A stretch of 64,000 nucleotides of DNA from Ifrita kowaldi. Lineage: Eukaryota; Chordata; Aves; Passeriformes; Cinclosomatidae. The notes under the pieces were generated by a model, which did not search any database, was not told where the DNA came from, and was given only the letters and a program-made list of their open reading frames with translations. Position numbers and translations under genes: made by a program. Location: NCBI GenBank assembly GCA_013398055.1, contig VZRS01007384.1:81471-145470 (forward strand), in the 5' to 3' direction. Shown piece after piece: positions 52,022 through 64,000 of this stretch; the first letter of the stretch is position 1, and every line of letters starts with the position of its first letter.

Positions 52022-53672
52022 TCCATTATTGCTTTATGAAAAAAAAACCAGTCAGCTAGTTTCTTCCCCCAAATTAGATATATTAGTGTAATATTTTCTG
52101 TGGTTTTACTATTTTAATCAGCAACACCTTGCAATATGTTTGCACCATTACTATATTTTGTTACTAGTATTAATTTAATCCTCATATTGAAGGGAGCCAT
52201 ACTAGGTATAAAATCTTCCATTATATTTTTTTCACCTTTCACCTTTTGACTTCTGTTTTCTGTTTTGAATGTACAATTTACATTAATTGCATTTATTTCC
52301 ATTTATTTCCATGTCCGTTTTTATTGATATTTCATAAATAAACATTGATTTTTCAGTAAACATAATAAGTATTAGCCAAAGCTATTTTGATTCTTGAATG
52401 TGGAACCACACTTTTTTGTGATCAAGAATAGCTTCATAAATTTTTCAAATTTACTTTCATGTATTTCCATTTTAACTTTTCCTTCAAGTCAACCTCCCTC
52501 ATAATTTATCTCTAGCTTTGTGGAATAAACTTGAATACTTATATATGTTATTAATTGAGACAGTGGATCATGCCTAATATAAAATGACATCTTTAGAGAT
52601 CTTTTTCTAAGCCATCTGCAGATTTGTGATTATAATTCTCCAGTCATGTAGACTCCATCAGCTCTTGGTAATCCCAATTTAACCAAATCCACTTTAGTGT
52701 CACCCAGATTCACAACATAACAATGCTTTATGAACATGTTTGATAGAAAATAACTTATAATGATCTGCCAGAAAAAAGTTACAATCCTATATAAAAGGGC
52801 TTAGTCCTTTCATGCATAATTTGGTGTGAGATGATCCATGAACTATAGAATAGGCAAATCTTTAGCAAACATCTCGTCTGCAGTCTGTTTTTGAAAGTCA
52901 TGACAGAAATATTATAACTGCTGTCCATGCAGAGTGCAAATAAAAAGGTGTGATGGCCGTAGATTTTGCATGTAAGCTTTGCTCTATCCTCTGACTAAAA
53001 TTTTTGAATAGTCAGTAATACTGACAGTCATCAGCAGAATAAAGCAGATCATCACTTTGGTTTAAAATTCAGTAGCAAGAAGTACCTCAATTACCAGTGA
53101 CACTCTTAATCTCTGCCTTTTCTTATGGGAAGTGTGGATATATAGGTGATTTATGTTGAAAATAGAGACAATTTAAAGGGTTTAAGTTTGGAAATTTTCT
53201 TCTGCCACCATAGGCCGGAAATTGCTGTAGTAAGGTGTAATTCCCCAGTTTAGATTTGGACTTCTAGGGTTTGAACGTGATATGGTGGAGTATTTTGCAT
53301 TTGTTGCTACAAAAGACTGCAGTTAGTACTTGTGTTTCCCTCCTTTTTTGTTCATTAAGATGAGTACACCTCTAACATGGTTTAGTATGCCCATAATTCC
53401 TTTGAAATAAATTAGATTATATTACTCTATCTGTAACAACCGTGGGTCTGATTTTTCATCACTTTAATTTTAAATAACTCACTATTTAAGGATAGAGTGT
53501 GTATAAAATGCAACAAATAAGAATAGTAAGCATTTTGTGCACACTCTGTACAGATATAATAACTCCACAAGCAGCAAGGCTGACAAATCAGACCTGTTTG
53601 TTTTTACTAGGCTTTTTACCTTTCAAAGGACTGAAACCAGGCTAGCTTCCCAACTGATCACAATTTTGGGCA
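52022..53672. other. Non-coding AT-rich sequence
   Basis: A 10-bp direct duplication (ATTTATTTCC twice) lies at 52291-52310. Nothing else was recognised, and the frames are very short. Confidence 0.6.
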
Positions 53673-53790
53673 CAGTCACAGAGTCATAAAATGTGAAGGG
53701 GTTGGAATGAAACTTAGAGATCACCTAGTCCCAACCCCCCCCACCATGGCCAGGAAAACCCGAGAAGAAGTTGCCTAAAACCAGTGCTTA
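53673..53790 (-). mobile_element. CR1 LINE 3'-end fragment, degraded
   Basis: On the plus strand CAGTCACAGAGTCATAAAATG, then GGGGTTGGAATGAAACTTAG, AGATCACCTAGTCCC and AACCCCCCCCACCATGG follow the reverse complement of the avian CR1 3' end. In that consensus the matching pieces are AGAATCATAGAATG, GGGTTGGAAGGGACCTT, AGATCATCTAGTTCC and AACCCCCCTGCCATGG. A weaker match (AGTTGCCTAAAACC against AGGTTGCTCAAAGCC) extends to about 53790. The element is therefore on the minus strand with its 3' terminus at the left, is 5'-truncated as most CR1 copies are, and carries no coding sequence. It is the clearest transposon in the window. Confidence 0.85.
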
Positions 53791-56700
53791 AGACAAATAA
53801 GCAAACAAAGCACATAGTATCACCAGAGCTCATGTTCTGTTTTAAGGAAAAGAACAGTGTGTTTATGGAGGGCTTCTTATCCTTATTGGACCTATTTGTG
53901 TCTGAAATGTGTCTTTAATTGAAAACATTAGGATATGAAGAGTTTAAATGTCTCGTTCATTGCTGTACATCCAGCAAGAGTGGGTTTGCAGCTCATGTCC
54001 ATGAGAAGCATTGAAGACAGTGAGATAATTTCTCAGCAGGGCATTGTCCAATGGAAATTATTTTTTTAAAGGCAACTAATCAGAAAGATTTTTATGTATA
54101 TCTACAGGTTTTGATTTACTGCAGTGCAATGTAAAGAAAATAAAAAATGATCTCTAAGTTTTTCTTCTGCATTTAAATGTAAGCTGAATGAAGACGACTA
54201 GAGTCATGAGATTTGTTTTGGCAACATGGTGGCAAGACAACCCAAACCAACCAAGCAAAATATGTAGAAACTGGATATCCTTACTGATGAATTTCGTATT
54301 GGTGTTTAATTTTAAATTGATGATAAGGAAATCATTCCATCACTTCAGTAACTGGAAATTTAAAAATTTAATGTTAATGCAAGTGGGAAGAGATTATTAG
54401 TTTTATTTTTAAGTCCAGTTATATGTGATCTTAGAGTGTAATTATCTTCTCACCAGCAACAAGTAACTGTTGCAATTGACCACATACTGTTTCATGGAAT
54501 TCTTTCTTGATAGGAGGAAACAAAACAAGAAGAATAATTTTCATTTCAATATAGCAAAGAGTCAGACTCACTATAATCTAGTTGGTAACCCCATTTCTAT
54601 TTCTCTTAAATTCCATTCTTAAGAGTATCGTGTTTGAAGAAAAAAAAGTTTACAGCCATATTTATTACATTATCATGTATTTTTTCCTAACCAAATATAA
54701 CTGCCATAATATATTTACTGTTCATACAGCATATTAGGTACAAACTACATACAGTGTATGAAGAGAAGTACTTTAGACAGAATGTTAAATTAGAGAGAAT
54801 GTTATATTATACCTACATCATGATAAGAAAGGCCTTATCTTTATCAAACCTTATGTATTTTTTGAAAAAGATGTAGCGATCTAAAATGTAGTAACAACAT
54901 ATTGGACAAGATTATTAAAAGAAATAACTGTACACAATTCTAAGATGGAAAAATAAGAAAAATGTTATTTCATTTTATATTCAAATTATAGTCTTGAAAA
55001 TTTATAAGAAAAAAGATATTTATCCTTATTACTAGTGGACTAATGTATCTGATTCTATTTGATTTTTTCCACATTAGATCATTTGAGTTTCTTTTATCAT
55101 TTCTCACCAAAACACTGTAAACTTCGAAAGCGCTAAATTAATATTCTTTATGTAGTGTTACACATGTCATAAGACAATATTATTTTACCATGTCAAAGAT
55201 GTTTGCACCATTTGGAGCACATCTATCATCAAAACTCAATTAAATAGTGCCTTTCTATCTTCAGCTAAAACAAACTGTTTACTTATATTTGCTCAGTGTT
55301 TACTTCACAAGAGGTAGAAGACCCAAATACAACAGAAAAATAGATGTCTTGGGATATAGCACAGGTCAAAAAATTTAACCCAAGAAAGAAGGTCTAATCT
55401 TTTGGTTGCAAGAGAAGACTTTTTTTTCCTTTGCCAAGTAAAAGGCAGCATTACAATGTTATTCATACCTCACGTGGTGTCCTAACAATTCCTCTATTCA
55501 AGCTGAAAGGGCTATATTCCCTTTGTTGCAAAGTATTAAATTTGTCCCTTGAGATTAGTGTGTAGGCAGTTTTAAAGGATGAAACAGGATTAGATAAGGT
55601 TTCTTACCAAGAAAGAGTTCTGAAACTGTGCTGCAAAAGCCCCTTGTGTTACATGTGCTGAAAAAAATCCTTTGTTTTTACACTTTGAATCACAAGTCAA
55701 ATTTTTAAAATTATTAGTTGACAAAATGTTTCTTTATGGGTTTTCTGAAAGGCAAATAAAGTATACATGTGGGGAAAATGACACTTGCTTTAATTGCATT
55801 TGATTTTTTTTGTATGAAATTTCCCTGCCATTTGTAATTTGAAATATATTCCAAAAACTTCATATAAAAAAATAGTAATTCTACTCGTTTTCCAAAATAT
55901 GCAGTACATTTCTGCATTTCTTGCTGTGATATAGAGAAAAATATATACTTTTATAACTTATGATCCAAGCCAAACAATTTTAGTCTAAAAAGCTTCAAAA
56001 CCCAAATGTCAAGGAGGGTGCTAAAAAAGTCAGTAGTTCAGCTGTGCTCCACTCACTTGTATATAATTAATACCATTGTGTACCACATGAAGACTTTCAT
56101 GAATTTGATTACTGCATATTCAGTGAGTACCGTTTAAACATTTCTACTTCTCTTTAAAAATCTACTTTTGAGGAATGAAGCCATTCCTAATTAGTAAAAA
56201 AGGGATTATTAGCATATGTGTATTCAATAGTAGGACAGGTTAAAAGGGCTATATGTTGCTTTTACCTAATGAGTTGATAAGCAAAGACAGTTCCTTTTCT
56301 TTATTGCTGAAATTTCCACAAGACAAATGGACTTTGACCCCATCCTTCCTCAAATCCCTGTTCTTGATTATCTTTTCTCCCAGGAAGACTAGACTAATTC
56401 CTTTGGTAGCCATCAATGTTCTTCATCTAGTCTTCAAAAAAAGCTGCTGGAGAATGATAAAATTCCAGCCAAGAGTGAAATGCACCTCACTACACATGTA
56501 ATAACCTTGCTGGTTTGTGACTGCACTTACATGACTATAGAATCCTCATCCTCCCTGTTTTTTCCACTGTACATATTCATATAGTCTACTAAGTTCATCC
56601 TGATTATGATGTTTGAATTGAGAAAGACTGTGGAAAGGGTCTCAAGACTATTCTCAGTGTCATTGTAGAGTTCACTTGGGGAGCTGATGGCAAGATGCAC

Positions 56701-58900
56701 AGCAATTCCTATTTCTTCTGTATCAAAATATCACTTGTCTTCAGCCATGAACTGGAGTACATAATTTCTAAATCAGAACACTTGGCATGCCCAAATAATT
56801 TTTTACATCTTTATGGGTGTAATTCCTCAAAAAAAAATTGTTGATACATATTGGAAGTAAAGAGCTAGTCTGACATTGTGATGTGGCTATTTAATCTGTT
56901 CCTTTTCCACTTTAAAATTATAATTAAAAAAATAGCTTCAGCAAATTGACAAAAATAGAACAACAACATCACCTGCAATTAGAAGATTTTTCTGCACCTA
57001 CACGAGAGAAGATGGGGTATTGCAGCCAGCTAAGTCTGCTGTTAAAATATATTCTTCACAATATGTACCAAATAAAAGTTAAACCATAAATATTAATGAA
57101 GATTGGAGAGGAAAAGAAAAGATGTTCTGTTGCTTAGTGTTCCGTGCGTTCAACAAAATCAGCATACTTTAAAAGAAATTAGATGACTTGCCCATTTTTC
57201 ATCTAAGTTAGACACAGCAAGATGTGATTCTTCCCACACAAGGCTACTGGATCATAAAAATGTACATCATTAATAAAGTTAAGTGGCACTAGGCTTGTAA
57301 TTTTCAAGGCATAGATAGAAAAGGTATGCTGTTATAATTCATGGACCATTATAATAGATATATTACCTTAATGTAAGGCTCTGAAATGACTGTCTTCATT
57401 TTCTGCAGCTGGAAGAAAGCTCATTTTTAAGAAAAAAAAAATTTACCTAAGGTTGTTTCCAAGTATATAATCGGAAACTTTTCTCCACCTATCATTGAGC
57501 ATAACATCATTAAAAAGCAATGTCCGATGTATTCAGAAGTATTTTATGGCCATAAGCCATGTGTAAGGATATGACATCTTCTTAAACTGGTATCATATAT
57601 TTCAGCATTGTGTTCTCTATGCATTTCAGCTGACCACTGCAGGCACATACAAGAAGATTTCTATGTGCTGTCTCATCTAGTTGGCAGAAATTGTGAGAGA
57701 AGTGGCAGCTGTATTGAAGACTCAGGCCCAAAGATCTGCAACATTTGTAGTAAGATGACCAGTAAAGGCATTCCTCTGGCACTGGCAGTGTTTGGATTTC
57801 AAGGTGAATCAGTTCCTCATAATAATTCTCTCTCTGTCCTCTGGGAGTTTTAATTATAGCCACAGGAATATTTTTTGATGCCTCATCTCAGTTCTCCAAA
57901 AAGAGGCAGGAAATTGTGTGTTGATAGGAGAAAAATGCCCCAAGTACACTCTTCTTCTCAATGCAAATGATCATAGAACAAAACAAAGTTAGTTGATATT
58001 CACGCTATAAATGTCTGTGCTACTGTCATACAGTGCAGTATGTGAACAAAATAATAGAAGATGATCTGTCAACAAGCTGCTCTCTTAAGTTGGTAATTAT
58101 TTTGAATGACATCGTATCACATCTAAAATAAATTTAAACAGTATCAGCAAAGTACAACTAAAACAATATCACACAGCTAAGATGAACAGCAATAGCTCTC
58201 ATTCTAGTCAGTACTTTTTGTAATATTTAGTTATTGTTTGGAAGAAAACCACTACGCCCAACAGTTTTCACATTAAATATAGGCAAATAGTTTAAATTAA
58301 ACATATGATATTCCATCATTTTACACAGGAAGTCATATTTATATATTTAGGCATTTAATTTCTTGAATTACGGGACACAATGGAAGTAAAGATATTCCTA
58401 TATTTTCAAGTTCTCTTTTGATTGGTAAGGGACAGTGGAGGCCCATCTGTTTTGCAGCAAAGAAAGCCCCAAACCATCTGTGTAGAACCACATGCCAGCT
58501 AAAACACAGAGATATGCACAGTTTTTTGTTATGAAAAATTTTGCAGTATTTTTTTCCTGTATTAGTGTGAATAAATTAGCAACAACTAAATTAAAGAAAT
58601 CTTCTGAGAACATACTAACTTCCTAGAGCACACTGGAAAATGTATCCATTTAGAAGTAATGAAACATTCATGGGCAAAAATTGTTCTTGTGACTATTTAT
58701 TATTAGGACAGGTAGAGCTTTGTGCGTTTAATAGAAACAGTTTTATGAGCATCATAATTGAAGTTAATTTACCTATGAGGTGTTCTTCAGAGGAAAACCT
58801 ACATAATTGCAACCATGCTTATATATAGGCCTAATAATAGCATTTTAAAGCTTGAGCCCCTATGTTTCTTTTCTAACTTATAAAAAAACCAGAAGAGGTA
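53791..58900. other. Non-coding AT-rich sequence
   Basis: No gene was recognised. Overlapping frames on both strands at 57582-57863 (93 and 81 codons) are in somewhat more G+C-rich sequence but show no domain. An octamer lies at 57961-57968. No repeats of note were seen. Confidence 0.6.
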
Positions 58901-61900
58901 AACTCACCCAGTTCACCCACAATGACTACAGCTTTGGCTAATCTGCATCATCTCCCATTTAAATGGGTTTTAAAAGAAAAACGGTCTGTGGGGTATAGTC
59001 CCTGAAATGAACATCAAGTGAGAATTGTGGGCAAGTCCCTAACTTGCCCTCACACAGGAAATGTATTCTGTGTCAAACAGAGGTAGCACGGTTGACAGTT
59101 CATTAATGTTCAATATTTTCTTGACATTAGAGCAATCTTAGCCAAGTGGACAGCAGTGGTCTTGAGATCTTCTGAAAGTCCATGAAATTATTGAAAAAAA
59201 CCAAGCAAAATGCACAAATAAAAATCCCTATGCCATTTTTGATATATTAATGGTCATACACTGACAAAACTGCAGTCATTTCTCAGCTGTTTTCAGACCC
59301 TAAATAAAATACTTTTAAAATATAAAAATAAAATTATGATTTTGCAAAATGATTGGGCTGTTTTTATACAAATGTTCGCACACCAGTTTGGAACACATGG
59401 GAAGTAAAAGATGGTCCCTGGATTTTATCCAGAACATCTTTCAGCTGAAGACAGTTGAGCTATTCTAGTCTAGAACACGCAATTTGATTAGCAGAAAGCC
59501 TTCACAAGCATGTTTTGGAGGAAGATGCATGACATAAAGAGCAGGCATTTTCTACGTTAAAAAGGGCATCACATCCTTTTGCTTGCATTCTTGGTAACAA
59601 GTCAGACCTCAAAAGCTCCTAGCAAAGCTTCTAAATTTTGTTAAAATATGAAAATTCTCATGTAGATTTAAACCTTCAAAATTTGACAGTATGAGGACCA
59701 AGGACAAAGCCCAAGAGTTCCTGTTTTCCATCTTTCTAGAAATCTTGTTTGATTTTTTTTTTTTTAGTTCTATTTATGAACTGGCAAAGATCAGCTTTTG
59801 TCAAAGAAACTACTCATTCAGAAGCCACCTCAGAATTTAATTTAGAAGATGTATGACAGGAACAAGATTTTGTCTCTGCACATGTGGTTTTGAGACCACT
59901 CTTATGAAAGAAATGCAGCATTTCCAGTGATATAAAGACTAATATTTATGGTTTTCATAGTTGCTATATTACAATCCTAGTTCCTTTTAGGAAAAAAGTC
60001 AAATATGATTGTAATATCTTTATTTCTCCATGATGGAGAAAATGATGCTGTCAGAATGATGATGCCTGAATCTTGATTTTGGAAGTGCTTGCTGTACTAT
60101 AGCAGTTGTTACACACCTAGTTAAATATTCATGATAATGGGGTATATATAATTACATTACATGTTGTAAAGAAGAGAAATGATTGCAAGTATAGAAAATG
60201 AGGATACAAAAACCATTTTCTAATGGAGAACACTGACATGGAATTTGTTCTGATGTGGCTGGGGATACTTCCTCATAAATATTAAGTCCAGATGACTTGC
60301 TTAGATACTTAAGTGGAGAATTTAATCATTTAGCAAAATCAAAAATCTTCTTCTAGGCCATAATGTAGATTGTTTCTAACTGCAATTCGATGATTCCAGA
60401 ACTGTGGCTACACGTGCAATTGGGTAAGCAGCACTCAGCAAAAGCATACAGTTCATGTTTGATAGCTGGTATTCATTCCCATGCTGTATCAAAGACTCCA
60501 AATTTAAGAAGATGATGCACCAATTGCCAAATGGTCTACTTGAAGATCATTTAACTTCTATGCAACATTAGCAAATTATTTCTTCTATGTTAAATGGCAC
60601 AGGGTTTGGATTGGTTCTGCAGTGGTATGTAGATTTGTATTTCAATAAAAAATGCACTTCTTTAGATTTAAATGTTTTGCTAGATATTTTACTGAATTTT
60701 TCTGTTCCATTAATTTAGCAGTCAAAAGTCCAATTGTAATTTTATTTTGCTTCAGAGTAAAGATTGATTCATGTTGATAAAAGTAACAAACTTATTTTGC
60801 ACAACAGCAAATCTCAACAAAAAGGAATAAAGATCCTCAAACCTCCAGTCTGTTAGCATAGTTTTAAAATGCTTAAATACAACAGAAAGATTATGACTGG
60901 GATTTTAATACTTTATTTTCTTTCTCCACTGACCTGAGAAAACTCATCTCAGATTATAATAACTTTGCATTGAACGTGTCCATCAAATTTTTTTAATGTA
61001 TTTATGCTGTAGCATTGCAAACACTGTCATATATGAAATTCATTGATTTTAATGATAAAAGGCATAGACTCTCAATATAGTTTTAGGCCTCAAGTAATCA
61101 TTTAGTGTCAGTGTAAAGTAAAGGAAATGTAAACACAAATAATGGAGCTATGAACATACACCTAGTTCAAATGCAGATCCAAGGGTTCCTACATCCAATA
61201 GCATGAATTTTGTGAGCTGAGTCCCTAGGCAGACACAAAGTCTATAATTTTTTCCAACAGTGACTCTTGCTATTCTACTCCAAGTGAATTGTCTGTGAAT
61301 TAAAAGACCACCAAATGAACCTGAATATTTGCAGCTCTTCATAAGGATATACCAGGAAAGGGATTTCTTTCAGCCAAGAGATACAGCATTATCTTCATGG
61401 TTAACACTTTTCATTATGCTATACAAGATAACTTCGTGATCCTATAATTATTTTTACATTCATTATTTTAGAGTGTGTAGAATTTTCCCCCCTCTTGCTA
61501 AATAATGAGTGACCTGTTTTGAACTATACAAGAGTTTTGAAAGGAGAAACTATTCACACATGAAGGAGTATAGAAAAGCTGTGATTTTCTGCTTGACTTA
61601 AAATCAGTTTATGATTCAGTTATAAGAAGGTTAATCAATCTGAACTAAAATGGAAAAGAATACACATAGAAATGCAAAAAGAGATCATTATTTTTTCAGA
61701 ATAACATATTTATATGCACACAAACTGATGAGATGTTTTCTGTTTGTTCCTATCATGAAAACTATAGCTTTGTACTTACGATCTTTGGTTACCCATAACT
61801 GAGGAACACTGCTTTGAAACGAGGCCCTGTTTGCAATATGGCAGTTCCTAAGACTTTCTGACACAAAAACATATGAATTAAATAAAGAATCCACCTAGCA

Positions 61901-64000
61901 CTTGACAATGTTGCATTAAAAGCAAATTTATAAATATTTTAATGTATTAGCAATTAGCAGGCTTGTTATAAGAAATAATAAATGAAAGCAGACAAAATAT
62001 TTCTCTTCATAAAAGCAAATTTATCTCAAATTCCAGCTTTATTAGGGTTAGTTCTCCTGTATAAAGAAAATATAATTAGATTTATTTTTCAAGGAAGAAT
62101 ATAATGCCACGTCTCCAAAAAAAAAGTATATTCTCAGGAGTTCTTTACAAAAGTCTAATAAGATATTTACCTGTATTAGACAAAACTATACCCACATACC
62201 CACAGTGTTTGTGCTTGTTAAAGCCTTTCAGTCATTCTAGGCTTAGGGAAATAGTGTCCAAATGTACCATATTTAGCTTCTATCTCAAATTCTCCCGAGC
62301 TGTCAATTTAGGTGTTAAAGAGACCATTTGTAAAGCTTGGCTGGGATTTGCCATTATTGACTGGAATGTGTGTTTATCATTACATTCAATGATGAAAGTG
62401 GAACATGTAGCATATGAATAAATGTCAGCAGATGTTTCTTTTAAATGGCCTGATTTCAACCTCCTGTTGTTTGTCTTGAATACAAATATTAAAAAAGAGA
62501 AAAAGGCAGAATTTTTTATGACATAAGTGCAAGGGTAGTTATATTAAAAAACAACAAAAATAATGATGAAAGTCAGAGAAGAATGAGGAAAGTATAATTA
62601 ATAAGAATTATGTTGATGCTTTCATGCCACTATCTAGTTTGATATTATAAAAGACACAAGAACAGCAGTTCAGTGTGGGATATATCACTCCACAGTCACT
62701 CCATAAGAAGTAAGGAAAACTTAGAGTCTATTCTCAGAAGCATATTACATAAGGTTCAATAATTTTTAAAATTTTATAGCATTGTTATAAAACTCCTTAA
62801 ACTCAGAGCTACAAGAAAAGGGGGCCTCACAGAGAAGAGGCCTCTACATGCATTATTCTTGTTTGTAAAAGCAAATATTCCCTTTAAAATAGTAATACAT
62901 TTTTAAGTGCTTGAAAGATTCTCACCAGTTCCAGTGGGTAATACCACTGCATGTGTAAACTTGAATGTGTAAACATTTCTGCAATGTGTGTAAATGCAAA
63001 TAAAGGATTTATGTAGGTCTCCTTTTTTTATCACTTTTTAAAAATTAGAATAATAAAAGTATATATAATATATAGTAGTATATAATAGTATAAAAACCAA
63101 GATACAATTGTCTGCCGCCAGGACCATATTCTGCTGCTCTACTTCATGTGGTGGTGTCCCATTTTGTTCCCTGGGACTACCCTGAGAATAAAATAATGCT
63201 CAGTGTGAGCAGTGAAGGCAGAATCTGGCAGGAATTAGTATGCAGCACTGTAAACTCAGCAGTATTCCAACTAAATCACTAAAGTGAACAGAGACAAAAT
63301 TAAATCAGCCTTGTGTTTACTGGAATGTGTTGCATTTTGTATCTATCTAAATGACAATATGGTATCAAGGTGTTGAATATCTGAGGCCTTCTGTCTTTAC
63401 CAAGAGATGCAGGTGTTCAACACCACTGTAAATCTCATTTTTAGTAAACAGGACAGCTTTACAATATTATAGTCCATATTCGGATATTATCATAAATCTA
63501 CTGGTTAGACTGGGAATGTAGGATAAAAAACAACTTTTTTTGATACTCTCTTAATATCTCCCTGTTAAAGAAATAATTTCCTACCTTGAAGTCTAAAATA
63601 ATAAATATGAGATATATTTCTATAGACTGTATCTAATGACTGTAATGGATGAGTATTTTGTAATTAAATACTGAGGACTGTCTAGGATTATATTAAGTAT
63701 TTACTAAGAGTTTCATGACAACCACATGTGAACTTCGAATTTAGAAAGGTCAGAGCATCCCTTTTACAATGCATTCTCCTCAGCTGACCATTCATATTGA
63801 TTATGTCCTAATCACAGCAAGTGCAAAAGACCATCCCATGTCTCCTAGACAAGATAATGATCTTTACAAATGTGACTTACAGGTAGCTAACTGTTCACAG
63901 ATGCACAGTATATACCTCTAATAGTGTATAGACTGCAACTGGGTTTTCAAGATCTTCTCAGTTCAAGGATAAGTCCTTTATCTGTTTTTCTGGTAACAGC
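58901..64000. other. Non-coding AT-rich sequence (right flank)
   Basis: A compact inverted repeat, GGGCAAGT and ACTTGCCC around a five-base loop, lies at 59029-59049. An AT-only tract occurs at 63059-63094. The 105-codon plus-strand frame at 62104-62421 has no recognisable content. No gene end or promoter was seen before the window closes. Confidence 0.6.
63059..63094. repeat. AT-rich low-complexity tract
   Basis: Imperfect TATA and TAGTA repeats make a 36-base low-complexity tract. Confidence 0.75.

Noticed and set aside
57582..57863. Overlapping 93- and 81-codon frames on opposite strands, cysteine-containing
   Set aside because: The cysteines do not form a zinc-finger or other known spacing, and both strands being open points to local composition.
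59029..59075. GGGCAAGTCCCTAAC resembling the MIR core, followed by a CAGGAAATG word
   Set aside because: Only the core word matches and spacing to the next segment is wrong. The short GGGCAAGT/ACTTGCCC inverted repeat explains the appearance.

Overview
This window reads as vertebrate nuclear DNA, most likely from a bird macrochromosome. It is AT-rich (roughly 35-37% G+C by eye), poor in CpG, and has no open frame longer than 147 codons. It contains no operon-like spacing, no CpG island and no recognisable rRNA or tRNA. The best taxonomic clue is a degraded CR1 LINE 3' end at about 53673-53790. Its 3' tail region and C-rich block resemble the CR1 families of birds and other sauropsids. The scarcity of interspersed repeats also fits a bird. 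Turtle or crocodilian is not excluded.

No protein-coding gene can be supported. The window looks like a gene desert or part of a very large intron. Two minus-strand frames are the only ones worth testing as exons. One lies at 37926-38285 and has a secreted-protein look with plausible splice sites. The other, at 15825-16268, is the longest frame in the window. Open frames of these lengths are close to what chance gives at this base composition.

Layout: 1-5686 is unique sequence with an exact 22-bp tandem duplication near the left end. A 12-base run of N at 5687-5698 interrupts a T-rich tract. 5699-12930 carries a CTCF-like core, a possible ancient MIR copy and a motif-dense, CpG-retaining block near 9.8-10.0 kb. 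12.9-24.4 kb holds the longest frame, a homeodomain-motif-rich block near 17.6 kb, a 21-bp minisatellite and two imperfect hairpins. The hairpin at 24413-24489 has the geometry of a microRNA precursor. 24.5-30.3 kb has a second possible MIR, a full-consensus CTCF motif and a G-quadruplex motif. 30.3-42.1 kb has a small CpG cluster, the exon-like frame and a CA repeat. 42.1-64 kb is mostly featureless, with a perfect 14-bp inverted repeat near 52.0 kb and the CR1 fragment.

Any function here is therefore likely to be regulatory, architectural (CTCF) or non-coding RNA, not protein coding. No multi-gene system is present. Conservation, expression and repeat-library searches could not be run, so the regulatory calls rest on motif appearance alone.
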